Assembly: GCA_001512965.1 (NCBI GenBank)
Contig: LFRW01000055.1
Span: forward strand, 1 to 38,265
DNA length: 38,265 bases
Origin: Methanomicrobia archaeon DTU008
GTDB taxonomy: Archaea; Thermoplasmatota; Thermoplasmata; Methanomassiliicoccales; Methanomassiliicoccaceae
Reading direction: 5' to 3'
The notes under the pieces are model-generated. The model worked only from the letters and a program-made list of their open reading frames with translations, had not been told where the DNA came from and did not search any database. Below, piece by piece: positions 7,337 through 15,160 of this stretch. The stretch's first letter is position 1, and each line of letters starts with the position of its first letter. A program made the translations under genes and the position numbers.

Positions 7337-10300
7337 TCATCCCTCCGAAGTGAGCTTGTAGAAGCCGCTGGACGGTGAATATATCTCCCCGTTCTGACTC
7401 AGTCTCCGGAGCAGGGTCTTCGCTCTATCCTCGGTGATGCCCCGGTCAGCGGCCGCCTTGAACAATGCCTCGGCGCTCACCCCGCGCCTGGGATCGCTGC
7501 CTTCGCCGCTGCGCTGCAGCGAGCCGATGAGGCTCTTCAGTATCGTGATCTGCTCCCTCTGGGAGTGCGAGGTGCCAGTGGCGATTATGTCGAAGTCCAG
7601 CCTGTCTCCCTCGCCGGCGATCTTGCGGAGATAGTATTCCACGATGCGCACCGCTCTTTTTGCGTCCTCCTCCGTGGCGATGTTCGATAGGCGAGCGCGG
7701 GCGCTCGCCTCTGACAGACGGACGAAGGCCTCTAGCTGACGGGCTGTGATCGGAACCGAGGCGCCCTCTCCCTCGCCCTGCTTCCTGATCTTCAGATAGA
7801 AGTCGGAGATTAGCTTCATGGCTTCATCGCTCAGAACCGGGTTGATCCTCTTTGCATATGCCACATACTTGCGGAAGAACTCACGGTCGAGGACCGGCTC
7901 CACGGTCTTAGTCTCGCACATGATGCTGGCGACGTCGACCCCTTCCAGCTCCATGGGGTCTTCATACTTCTTAATCTGGCCTCGTCGATGGGTCCTTAGG
8001 ATGTGCGCGGTGATGTTGGCATCCCTCTCGGCGGACGGCTTGTCGGTCAACGCGAATATGAGGTCGAACCTGGACAGCAGTGCGGGCGGCAAGTTGATCT
8101 GGTCGGCTATGTACTGGTTCTGCTCGAACCGACCGTACTTGGGGTTGGCCGCGCCAAGCAAGGAACAGCGACATTGCAGGGTGGCGGTGATCCCGGCCTT
8201 CGCGACGGATATCGTGTTCCCGCACCACACTGGCTTCCCATTGCGCCGAACGTATATGATGTGGTCGGGGACCTCCACGCAGTATATCTTGCCCGAATAG
8301 CGCTCCATGGTGATGCTGCCTGGACCTACGTCGAACGCCTCCATCCTTCCATCGTCGCTCATCCGCAGGAACCTCAAGCTCCTGTCGAGAGGGAGGCTGT
8401 CCATTCGCCGAAGGCCGAACTCACCCCATCCTTCGCCCTCCTTGATGGCGACGTACATGTTGTGGTTAGGAGTAATGGCCAGGTCGACCAGGGGCCCCCT
8501 GACATGATACATCGCTCCCTCGTGATACGCCTCCACGTACTGGATCGGCCTGACGAAGCTGAACTTGCCGCTGGCGAGCGATGCGACCAGATCGTTCTCG
8601 TCCAGGTCCTTGAAGAGCTTCCATCCGCCGTCGGTCAGGACCTCTGTACGGTCGTCATAGCACTGGCTCTCCATGGCCTCGTGCATGCTCGACCGGTCTT
8701 GATCGGTCATCTTGTCCATCTCGTCCACGCAGTTGTGGACTGTCCCGCCGGCCACGAGGAAGTTCGGCTCGCCGTCGATGGTCAGGTCGTACACCGGCCG
8801 AAGGTCGCCTTCCTCTATCTCTACCACAGGGTTGAGCAGATAGTTCCTCGGCGGATCCCTGAACGGCTCACCGGTGATCCTTTGCCAATGATGTCGGAGC
8901 GTCTCCATCAGGGCGGTGGTCACCTTCCGCTCCCGCACGGCGTCGTGGATGAGGGAGCGCAACCCGAGACCCTCGATCTCCGAAGGGATGAAATCGACCG
9001 AGGCCAGCCATTCCACGTATTCATCGTCAAGGAGGTCGTCGCACGCGTCCATGCGTCCGATGGCCACCATTGAACGGAGCACGTCCCTGTTCTCGCCTTC
9101 AACATATGGGCCGATGAGGCCGACCAGGCGATCGAAACCGCTCGGTGAGGCTATATGGATCCTACCCTCCCTCTTGATCGCCATTATGCCGAAGCGGTGG
9201 AAGATGGTCAGCAGCGTTTCCTGCTCCCTCTCCGTCCATCCCGATCCACTTTCCAGCCGGCGCGCCCCTATCTCGGCGATCGCTTCCCCATCATGAGAGA
9301 TGCGGCAATCGGCGCTAACGACGCCGGCAAGAAGCCCTATGCAATAATCATCATCGCTCAGGGGGACGTGGGTACCGTGCGTCGGGGCCGCGACCGCCAC
9401 CTCATGTCGGAGATATGTGAGATGATGCCCTGAACCCGGACCGGTCGCTTGATGACCGGCCATCTCCACAACCTCGTCCATCCCCTCCGTTCCGCCGTAT
9501 TTCCTCAGAAGTCCGCCCACATGGGATTCGAGCCTCGCATCGTTCAGAATTGAAGAGGACTCCACGCATGCCGCCGTCGGCATCCCTTCTTCATATGTGC
9601 GGCATAGCGAGAATCCATGTAGGAAGCCCCTTTCGAAGCGCTCCCTGTCCATGAGCCGTGGAGTGGAGCGTTCCGCGGGGATGCGTACCTTGTCCTGACA
9701 GGTCAGCGCACTGGCCTCCTTCCATCCCGCGCTCGTCAGGATACGATGGTCCGGCGTGCATTCTATGACCTGGCCGGAATGAAGACGTATCCGGACCGTC
9801 CGTCTCAGGCCGTTCTGAATGACCTTCCTCACCACGCCATGGCTCGGACCGTTCGAGTAGTTGAGGACGGTGTCGCCGACCCTGACCTCTCTGATCGGCA
9901 CCAGCCCACGACCCGTGGCGACCAGCTGATTCTCCTCTATGCATGCCATACCCTTGTCCGCCAGGACCAGCGCACCGGCTTCCAGCGTCCATCGCCCTTC
10001 ACCGAAGTCGTCCTTCACGGCGGCGGCGGTATTGTGCACCACGAAGCCATTGGCCAGGAAGGAGTGGGAATCGTCTACCGTAAGGTCGTACACGAAGGGG
10101 GGAAGCCCCTCGTCCAGCCTCCGCACCGATGAGACCTGGCTCCAGCGCATGTCGTTCGGCCCATCGGAAACGAGTATGGGCTGGCCCTCGCGAAGCTCCA
10201 TCGCTCTCAGCCATCCTTCCCCTGCATCATCTGGCCTGCACCATACTTTGGTCTCCGGGGTGAGCGTCAGCCGCTTTCCCGAGCTTTCTACGATTTCCAC

Positions 10301-12175
10301 AAGAAATGAAGGGGTCTTGATTCGCCATACCGCCGTCGCCCGATGATTGGCCTGGCGCATATCGGTCATGGTCGCGACCTCATGTTGGCCTTGGAGCGGT
10401 TCCATCCACTGCCCGGGCCTCACTTCCCGTGGTGAGGACATGTGCCGTTCGACGAACTCGCGGATCTCCATCGCCTTGCCGTCCACCGTTATCAGGGTGT
10501 CCGGCGCCACGCACAGGCCGGCCGCCGATGACGATTTGCCCGAAGTGTATATCCCTCTCGGGGCCAGACGGCTCATGTACCGCAACATCTGGCTGTTGTG
10601 CGACATGATGCCGTTGGCGATATAGTTGTGGCTATCCTCGACCTCCAGGTCATAGACCCACTCCTCCTCGGGCTCGATCTCCTCGATCGATTCGATGACG
10701 TCGTAGCCGAACCCCAGGTTCCAGCCGTAAGAGCCGTCCTGGTCGTCGCCGGTGTACACCACGATGGACGTACCGACCTTGAGGTTGCAGGCCTCCCGAG
10801 GCATTATGCGGTTGACCCACGGAACGAAGAGGGGATGGGTCGGCGTCATGGTCAGCGTCCGTCCTTCCACGGTCCGGATGCGTATCATCCTGTCCGGCGC
10901 TGTGCGCTTCCACACCCTGATGGCGTGGCCCTCCTCCATCCGGCCGCATGCCGAGAAGGTGATGACAGACAGGTCTATTGGCGCGGTCAGACCGTCATCG
11001 ATCTCCTCTGCACCGGCCGCCAGAGCTTCGTCCACTATGTCGCGGATCCTCCTGACGGAACCGTCGGACAGCGTCACCAACGTATCGGATGTGACGCATT
11101 TGGCCACACCAGGGTCCCCTACGAGAAGGATGTGTATGTCCCCCCTGATGCGCGTCCCATCGTCCAGCACCTTGGGCACGCCTCCGAACAACTGCAATGC
11201 CAGAGACTCCTTCTCGGTGCTGTAGCCATAGATGGTCGGCGAGATGGAGGCGATGATCTTCTCGAACAGGTCCGGCGAGGCGGCCACCTCTTTTATCTTC
11301 TCCTCATCCTCCTCGGTGATGTTGACCTCCTCGTACTCGTGCTGCTGAAACTCCGCCGATATGACGTCCAGGTTTATGTCGAACAGTGTGGACTTTGCCG
11401 GCTGGCCTTTCTGCACCGATCGCAGGATCCCATTGAGGATGACCCTGTCGCCCGGTGATACCGTCCCCGCGATGTCATCCTCCAGATAGCCGGTCAGACG
11501 CTCGGGCTGCGCCCCGCCTCGCAGTCCCTCAGGGCTCTCTTGCACCTCAATCTTCTGCGTATCGACGAAGCGGGACTCGTCGGTGAGCAGCTTGAACTTC
11601 GTGGTGCCAGGCGTCCGGCCGCAGCCGTCCTGCTCCTTGTAGCATTCCATCGGCTCCTTGAAGAACAGACCCTCCTGCGGCTCCTTTATGACCTGTCCGC
11701 ATCGGAGGCATTGGAAGAGGGCGTCGGTGATCCTCGGCCGCACCTCGGTGGCCTTTCTGGCCAGACCTTCCACGCATACGAGCTTGCCGACGTGCTTCGC
11801 TCTCAGGTCCCTTATCTCCACCTTCGAGTCGCGGGGCAGCGAGATTATCCGGAGGTTGATGTCGGCACGCCGCATCTCCGCGTGCATGAGGTTGTGAATG
11901 GCATGCTTGCCGGCCAGTAGCGCTAGGTCGGGATGCTCCAGGAGATATATGGCAAGATCTGCATCGAAATGGTCCAGGTCGGCATAGACGACGTTGATGC
12001 TTCTCACTTCAGGATATAGGTCGGACACCTCGCGGATCTTCTGTATGTACTCGGTCCCCTGGAAGAACGCTTCCCATCTGGACACTATGCTGATGTCCAC
12101 TCCCCGGTGCTCGTTCTTGCCTCCCTCCGGAGCCTCGTTGACAGCGATATCTTCCTGAATGTCATCTACCGGCAA
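7337..12175 (-). CDS. mcm: MCM replicative DNA helicase precursor with four inteins
   Basis: 1612-residue precursor. Removing four inteins (residues 360-527, 555-715, 745-1148 and 1172-1320) leaves a 730-residue MCM, close to the normal archaeal length. The mature protein has the N-terminal hexamerisation domain with a zinc site (CLRCG about 156-160, with C178 and C185), the OB fold, the AAA+ core with Walker A GDPGVAK/S, Walker B LADKGMA/CVDEMDKM, sensor 1 LGAANPKYGRF and arginine finger LLSRFDLIF, and a C-terminal winged helix. It would form the hexameric 3'-5' helicase at the replication fork. The start is TTG preceded by GGTGAGG; upstream in-frame codons contain no better start before a stop at about 12251. 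Without all four splicing events the ATPase site is broken. DUF424 follows with a 4-base overlap. Confidence 0.96.
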   Translation of the reverse strand: MPVDDIQEDIAVNEAPEGGKNEHRGVDISIVSRWEAFFQGTEYIQKIREVSDLYPEVRSINVVYADLDHFDADLAIYLLEHPDLALLAGKHAIHNLMHAEMRRADINLRIISLPRDSKVEIRDLRAKHVGKLVCVEGLARKATEVRPRITDALFQCLRCGQVIKEPQEGLFFKEPMECYKEQDGCGRTPGTTKFKLLTDESRFVDTQKIEVQESPEGLRGGAQPERLTGYLEDDIAGTVSPGDRVILNGILRSVQKGQPAKSTLFDINLDVISAEFQQHEYEEVNITEEDEEKIKEVAASPDLFEKIIASISPTIYGYSTEKESLALQLFGGVPKVLDDGTRIRGDIHILLVGDPGVAKCVTSDTLVTLSDGSVRRIRDIVDEALAAGAEEIDDGLTAPIDLSVITFSACGRMEEGHAIRVWKRTAPDRMIRIRTVEGRTLTMTPTHPLFVPWVNRIMPREACNLKVGTSIVVYTGDDQDGSYGWNLGFGYDVIESIEEIEPEEEWVYDLEVEDSHNYIANGIMSHNSQMLRYMSRLAPRGIYTSGKSSSAAGLCVAPDTLITVDGKAMEIREFVERHMSSPREVRPGQWMEPLQGQHEVATMTDMRQANHRATAVWRIKTPSFLVEIVESSGKRLTLTPETKVWCRPDDAGEGWLRAMELREGQPILVSDGPNDMRWSQVSSVRRLDEGLPPFVYDLTVDDSHSFLANGFVVHNTAAAVKDDFGEGRWTLEAGALVLADKGMACIEENQLVATGRGLVPIREVRVGDTVLNYSNGPSHGVVRKVIQNGLRRTVRIRLHSGQVIECTPDHRILTSAGWKEASALTCQDKVRIPAERSTPRLMDRERFERGFLHGFSLCRTYEEGMPTAACVESSSILNDARLESHVGGLLRKYGGTEGMDEVVEMAGHQATGPGSGHHLTYLRHEVAVAAPTHGTHVPLSDDDYCIGLLAGVVSADCRISHDGEAIAEIGARRLESGSGWTEREQETLLTIFHRFGIMAIKREGRIHIASPSGFDRLVGLIGPYVEGENRDVLRSMVAIGRMDACDDLLDDEYVEWLASVDFIPSEIEGLGLRSLIHDAVRERKVTTALMETLRHHWQRITGEPFRDPPRNYLLNPVVEIEEGDLRPVYDLTIDGEPNFLVAGGTVHNCVDEMDKMTDQDRSSMHEAMESQCYDDRTEVLTDGGWKLFKDLDENDLVASLASGKFSFVRPIQYVEAYHEGAMYHVRGPLVDLAITPNHNMYVAIKEGEGWGEFGLRRMDSLPLDRSLRFLRMSDDGRMEAFDVGPGSITMERYSGKIYCVEVPDHIIYVRRNGKPVWCGNTISVAKAGITATLQCRCSLLGAANPKYGRFEQNQYIADQINLPPALLSRFDLIFALTDKPSAERDANITAHILRTHRRGQIKKYEDPMELEGVDVASIMCETKTVEPVLDREFFRKYVAYAKRINPVLSDEAMKLISDFYLKIRKQGEGEGASVPITARQLEAFVRLSEASARARLSNIATEEDAKRAVRIVEYYLRKIAGEGDRLDFDIIATGTSHSQREQITILKSLIGSLQRSGEGSDPRRGVSAEALFKAAADRGITEDRAKTLLRRLSQNGEIYSPSSGFYKLTSEG
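8216..8662 (-). other. Intein D in MCM (mini-intein ending in Gly-Asn)
   Basis: 149 residues (1172-1320), inserted in HEAMESQ/T. It begins CYDDRTEVLTDGGW, has block B TPNHNMYV, and ends RRNGKPVWCGN before extein Thr. The penultimate residue is Gly rather than His. The YSGKIYCVEVP and VRRNGKPVW segments are of a kind I associate with phage-encoded inteins (recollection, not a search), unlike the other three inteins, which end in HN. Confidence 0.9.
8732..9943 (-). other. Intein C in MCM (full-length, with degenerate endonuclease region)
   Basis: 404 residues (745-1148), inserted just before the Walker B box at LADKGMA/CVDEMD. It begins CIEENQLVATGRG, has block B CTPDHRIL, and ends FLVAGGTVHN before extein Cys. 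About 280 residues separate the splicing halves, the size of a LAGLIDADG endonuclease. Possible motif remnants are GFLHGFSLC (about 850-858) and GLLAGVVSADC (about 947-957); the first lacks the acidic catalytic residue and the second ends in ADC instead of ADG, so the endonuclease is probably dead. Confidence 0.9.
10031..10513 (-). other. Intein B in MCM (mini-intein lacking the block B histidine)
   Basis: 161 residues (555-715), inserted in SSSAAGL/T of the AAA+ core. It begins CVAPDTLITVDGK and ends SFLANGFVVHN before extein Thr. Block F is FVYDLTVDDSHSFLANG. Block B reads TLTPETKVW, so the usual TxxH histidine is replaced by Thr. No endonuclease domain fits. The reading frame is intact and the extein join is exact, so it is probably still active with an altered N-S acyl shift site. 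Confidence 0.9.
10595..11098 (-). other. Intein A in MCM, inside the Walker A loop (mini-intein)
   Basis: 168 residues (360-527 of the precursor), inserted between Lys and Ser of GDPGVAK/S, the phosphate-binding loop. It begins with Cys (CVTSDTLVTLSDG), has block B with TPTHP (TxxH), and ends YIANGIMSHN followed by extein Ser. Block F is VYDLEVEDSHNYIANG. It is too short for a homing endonuclease, so it is a splicing-only mini-intein. All standard splicing residues are visible: Cys1, the block B His, the penultimate His, the terminal Asn and Ser+1. Confidence 0.93.
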
Positions 12176-12424
12176 TGCCTCACCTGTCGCCCGCCCCTGC
12201 GGTAGCGCGGAAGCTGACCCATTGTTTGGGACCTTTTGAGGGTTGTGCTGCTAACATCCCGCGCGATAATCATCACCTCCGGGGCGATGTCCCGCTGGTT
12301 CCTCCTGGGGCTCCCATCCAGACCTTTGCGGCAGAAAACCTGACGGACGTAACGAAGTACGGGAAAGGCGATTTAAGAACTTGATGCCGTGGTCGCGGTC
12401 AAGATACAGTTTTTTGAGTACCTA

Positions 12425-12476
12425 GCCGTACATCTTGGAGGGAACATGTAGCCCATCACGCTACAAGATGTTCGGC
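12425..12476. repeat. Long interrupted hairpin upstream of mcm
   Basis: GCCG-t-ACATCTTG (12425-12437) pairs with CAAGATGT-t-CGGC (12464-12476): twelve base pairs with one mismatch. Inside, TAGC (12449-12452) pairs with GCTA (12460-12463) around a 7-base loop, and TGTAGC/GCTACA (12447-12452 with 12460-12465) offers an overlapping alternative stem that competes with the outer one. Such nesting is typical of a folded RNA. Confidence 0.6.
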
Positions 12477-12477
12477 A

Positions 12478-12502
12478 GATATGCGAAAGGTTTTCGCATA
12501 TC
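12478..12502. repeat. Perfect 11-bp hairpin next to the mcm leader hairpin
   Basis: GATATGCGAAA is followed by three bases and its exact reverse complement TTTCGCATATC. It begins two bases after the preceding hairpin ends. Runs of six T lie outside the hairpin pair on either strand (12411-12416 plus, 12506-12511 minus) but upstream of it in the direction of reading, so it does not look like a simple terminator. Confidence 0.65.
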
Positions 12503-12592
12503 GTAGAAAAAACGACTTAAATATATTGAAGGCATTTTAACGTCCTCCAACCCATGCCTTCCCTGAAGGTCTGAACTAAAGGCGGAAACGGC

Positions 12593-13138
12593 TTAACGGG
12601 GCCCTTGCTCCTCCTCTTGAGGCTTCTCGTCCACCAGGTACTCGGACTGTATCGCCACGACCTCGGCGCTCGTCTGAGCTTCGGAATACAGCTCCAGCGG
12701 CTCCCTGTTCACCCGAAACAGCTCCTCGCCCCATGTGAACTTCGACATCGTCTTGTGAGCCTGCTCCTTGAACCCCATGATGTACAACGAGGCGGCCAAT
12801 GCCTCGGCGCTCGTCAGCTTGCACGGTCGGCCCCAGTTCACCGGATTGGCGGCGACGAGGAACGGCAGCGACCTCTCGGCCACTCCCTTCATCTTCCTTG
12901 GCAGTGTGTCGATGTTCTTCCATGACAGGTCAAGGGCCACGATGCCGCGGGCGGCGGCTCGTGCCGCGTCCTCTCGAGACACCGCCTTCTCGGCCCAGGG
13001 AGTGAGGACGATCGCTCCGTGCGGGATGCGGCGCAGGGAACTTATCTCCTGGGCAAGGTTGAAGCGGACCAGTTTCCTGCCGGTGCACTTCTTCGGATCG
13101 CACTGCTTCTCGTCATAGATGTATAGCCTCACCGCCAT
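12593..13138 (-). CDS. tsr3: Tsr3-family 16S rRNA aminocarboxypropyltransferase (DUF367)
   Basis: 181 residues, typical of the family. Conserved features are the N-terminal YDEKQCDPKKCTGRKL (about 8-23), the LDLSWKN motif (about 70-76) and RSLPFLVAANPVNWGRP (about 89-105) followed by CKLTSAEALAAS. Tsr3 transfers the aminocarboxypropyl group of S-adenosylmethionine to a hypermodified uridine of small-subunit rRNA; archaeal homologues make acp3U. The ATG lies about 25-30 bases downstream of a minus-strand TATA reading (13164-13174), implying a leaderless message. A divergent permease gene starts on the other side of the same element. Confidence 0.9.
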   Translation of the reverse strand: MAVRLYIYDEKQCDPKKCTGRKLVRFNLAQEISSLRRIPHGAIVLTPWAEKAVSREDAARAAARGIVALDLSWKNIDTLPRKMKGVAERSLPFLVAANPVNWGRPCKLTSAEALAASLYIMGFKEQAHKTMSKFTWGEELFRVNREPLELYSEAQTSAEVVAIQSEYLVDEKPQEEEQGPR

Positions 13139-13163
13139 GGCGCTGACCTACACTTCGCTCATG

Positions 13164-13174
13164 AATATATGTTT
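13164..13174. promoter_or_regulatory. Shared TATA element between tsr3 and the anion permease
   Basis: GAATATATGTT sits about 25-35 bases from the tsr3 ATG (leftwards) and 35-45 bases before the permease ATG at 13208 (rightwards). It is the only AT-rich tract in the gap. Confidence 0.5.
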
Positions 13175-13207
13175 GGTCCCATCATCGGCTTTATTAGGCC
13201 GGCCGGC

Positions 13208-14458
13208 ATGCCCTCGTCCATGGAGATCTGCGTGTCAGTACTGGTACTGGCCGTGGTCTTCGCCCTTATCGCGGTAAGACAGGTGGGCAGCTTCCGCCTC
13301 AAGATATGGCAGATCATGACGGGGGGTGCACTGGTCGTTCTGCTGACCGGACAGATCGGCCCGCTGGATGCGCTCCAGGCCATCGATGTCGACGTCATGC
13401 TGTTCCTGCTCGGCATGTTCATCGTTGGCTCGGCCATGCAGGAATCCGGTCTCCTGTATCATTTGGCTCACCGCCTGTTTCGAAGGGCGGCGAGCGTGGA
13501 TCGCCTGGTCCTGCTGCTGCTGTTCTCCTTCGGCATGCTTTCGGCCGTCCTGATGAACGATACCATCGCCATCATCGGCACGCCGCTCGTCCTTCACTAC
13601 GCCAGGACCCAGAACGTATCGGCGAAGATGTTACTTCTCGCCCTGGCCTTCTCCGTCACCATCGGAAGCGCCATGAGCCCCATCGGAAATCCCCAGAATC
13701 TGCTCATCGCCATGAACGGCGGCATACCCGATCCCTTCTCGTCCTTCCTGTCCGCGCTTCTCTTGCCGACCATCGTGAACCTTCTGATCGCCTACGCCAT
13801 CCTTCGCATCTTCTTCCGGGGAGAGTTCGGGGAAAGACCGGTGTGCCTGCACGACGATGGTATCGCCGATGCGCGGCTGGCCAGGCTGTGCATGGCATCG
13901 CTGGTCATCATTGCGGTCATGATAGCCGCGAAGATCCTGTTGGCCGCGCTCCGTCCCGAGATGGACTTTCCGCTCACACTGATCGCCCTGACGGCCGCGG
14001 CGCCCATCGTGATCCTGTCGCCTAGACGGGTCGAGGTTGTCAAAAGATCGGACTGGCCGACGCTGATCTTCTTCGCCTCCATGTTCGTGCTCATGGCCGC
14101 GGTGTGGGCATCCGGTTTCTTCCAGAGCATGCTCGGTGGCGCGGAGAGCCTGACGTCGGTGCCCATGATCCTGCTCGTCAGCGTGGTGCTGAGCCAGTTC
14201 ATCTCCAACGTGCCGTTCGCCGCTCTATACGTGCCGCTCTTGCAAGACGCGGGGGCCGGGGCGACGGAGATGATCGCCCTGGCCGCCGGCAGCACCATTG
14301 CCGGGAACCTATTGCTGCTTGGCGCGGCCAGCAACATCATCGTTGTTCAGGGCGCCGAGAGAGAGGGCGAGACCCTGACCTTCCTGGAGTTTGCCAAGGT
14401 GGGCGTCCCGCTGACGGCGCTGAACTGCCTGGTCTACTGGTTCTTCCTCTCCCTGTGA
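13208..14458 (+). CDS. ArsB/NhaD-type (IT superfamily) anion permease, probable arsenite exporter
   Basis: 416 residues from the ATG at 13208 (429 from the ATG at 13169, which overlaps the TATA element and is therefore unlikely). There are about eleven hydrophobic segments. The two pseudo-symmetric re-entrant motifs of the ion transporter superfamily are visible: GSAMSPIGNPQNLLIA (about 155-170) and AGSTIAGNLLLLGAASNIIV (about 358-377), each with the GNP/GAAS-N-I/L pattern. ArsB, NhaD and SLC13-like proteins share this fold. The neighbour is an ArsC-like gene ending one base away on the opposite strand, which favours arsenite efflux, but sodium/proton or dicarboxylate transport cannot be excluded. 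Confidence 0.82.
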   Translation: MPSSMEICVSVLVLAVVFALIAVRQVGSFRLKIWQIMTGGALVVLLTGQIGPLDALQAIDVDVMLFLLGMFIVGSAMQESGLLYHLAHRLFRRAASVDRLVLLLLFSFGMLSAVLMNDTIAIIGTPLVLHYARTQNVSAKMLLLALAFSVTIGSAMSPIGNPQNLLIAMNGGIPDPFSSFLSALLLPTIVNLLIAYAILRIFFRGEFGERPVCLHDDGIADARLARLCMASLVIIAVMIAAKILLAALRPEMDFPLTLIALTAAAPIVILSPRRVEVVKRSDWPTLIFFASMFVLMAAVWASGFFQSMLGGAESLTSVPMILLVSVVLSQFISNVPFAALYVPLLQDAGAGATEMIALAAGSTIAGNLLLLGAASNIIVVQGAEREGETLTFLEFAKVGVPLTALNCLVYWFFLSL

Positions 14459-14899
14459 TCAGCGGAAGAAATCATCGATCCAGTTGGAGATCTGGTCTCT
14501 TAACGAGCGCATGTTCGCCAGCCGCTCCTCCTCTGTGCCGTAGTAGCGGGCGGGGTCGGCAAATGGCTTGTGGACCTGGTGGATGGCCGGCAGGAAGGGG
14601 CATTCCCTGGCGGCCTCCTCGCAGAGAGTGACGACATAATCGAACTCCAGACCGGGACGGATGAACTCGTCCACGCTCTTCGGCCTGCTCATGGATATGT
14701 CGATCCCCATTTCCTGCATGACCTTCACGGCCAGAGGGTTGAGCTTTCCTGGCTGCGATCCGGCGCTGCTGACCTCGTAGCGGTCCCCGTACTTCCTCTT
14801 CAGTAGCGCCTCTGCCATCTGGGAGCGTGCCGCGTTCTCCTTGCATAGGAATATAACGCGCCTCTTTGGTCCTGGAGCATCGATGGTCTGTCTTGCCAT
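14459..14899 (-). CDS. arsC: Arsenate reductase, low-molecular-weight phosphatase type (ArsC)
   Basis: 146 residues from the ATG at 14899, chosen because AGGTGA lies five bases upstream and the longer frame (to 14977) adds a non-conserved tail. The catalytic loop CKENAARSQMAEALL has the CX5R phosphatase signature; the usual HNS is replaced by ENA. DPARYYGTEEE contains the general-acid Asp. TLCEEAARECPF supplies two cysteines seven residues apart, the spacing of Cys82 and Cys89 in thioredoxin-linked ArsC, so it is likely a true arsenate reductase rather than a tyrosine phosphatase. It reduces arsenate to arsenite, which the convergent permease could export. A TATA-like tract lies near 14941-14950. 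Confidence 0.88.
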   Translation of the reverse strand: MARQTIDAPGPKRRVIFLCKENAARSQMAEALLKRKYGDRYEVSSAGSQPGKLNPLAVKVMQEMGIDISMSRPKSVDEFIRPGLEFDYVVTLCEEAARECPFLPAIHQVHKPFADPARYYGTEEERLANMRSLRDQISNWIDDFFR

Positions 14900-15160
14900 G
14901 TGGTCACCTGCGCTATGAGCTATGGCGCTCGTGGTAGAGAAGAATATGCCGTCGCAACGTTTATCTCCGTTCCCCATCTTCTACACCTCACAGATCTCTT
15001 GATGATGATACCTTCAGAGCTGAACTCTGATGAATGATGGGCGAGCTGAGAGAGATCTGGCGCCCTCACCACGGCGAGAAAGGGCCTGTCAGGACGTTTT
15101 GCATAAAAATAACAACCAAACTATTATTTGCCATTATCCCGATTTCCCACCTGGGATAGG
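14900..15160. other. Intergenic region between arsC and the RDD gene
   Basis: Divergent promoters only. The rightward TATA-like tract is CATAAAAATAAC (about 15101-15112), 50-60 bases before the RDD start. The region 15000-15095 shows nothing coding that I recognise. Confidence 0.4.

Larger units (their letters stand above)
12166..12592. other. Gap between mcm and tsr3: candidate leader or small-RNA region
   Basis: About 420 bases between the mcm start and the tsr3 stop. It holds two minus-strand TATA-like elements (about 12517-12528 and 12371-12381), two adjacent strong inverted repeats at 12425-12502 between them, and a full Shine-Dalgarno match GGAGGTGAT (minus strand, about 12272-12280) with no well-spaced start codon. 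A 35-codon minus-strand frame (12166-12273) overlaps the mcm start but is not recognisable. No convincing protein gene is seen. Confidence 0.45.

Noticed and set aside
10300-10316. AGAAATGAAGGGG inside intein B, like the right half of an ORB
   Set aside because: It lacks the TCCA-TGGA core and lies in coding sequence; likely chance.
12175-12384. 69-codon plus-strand frame upstream of mcm
   Set aside because: Low-complexity composition, no ribosome site and it lies opposite the likely mcm leader.
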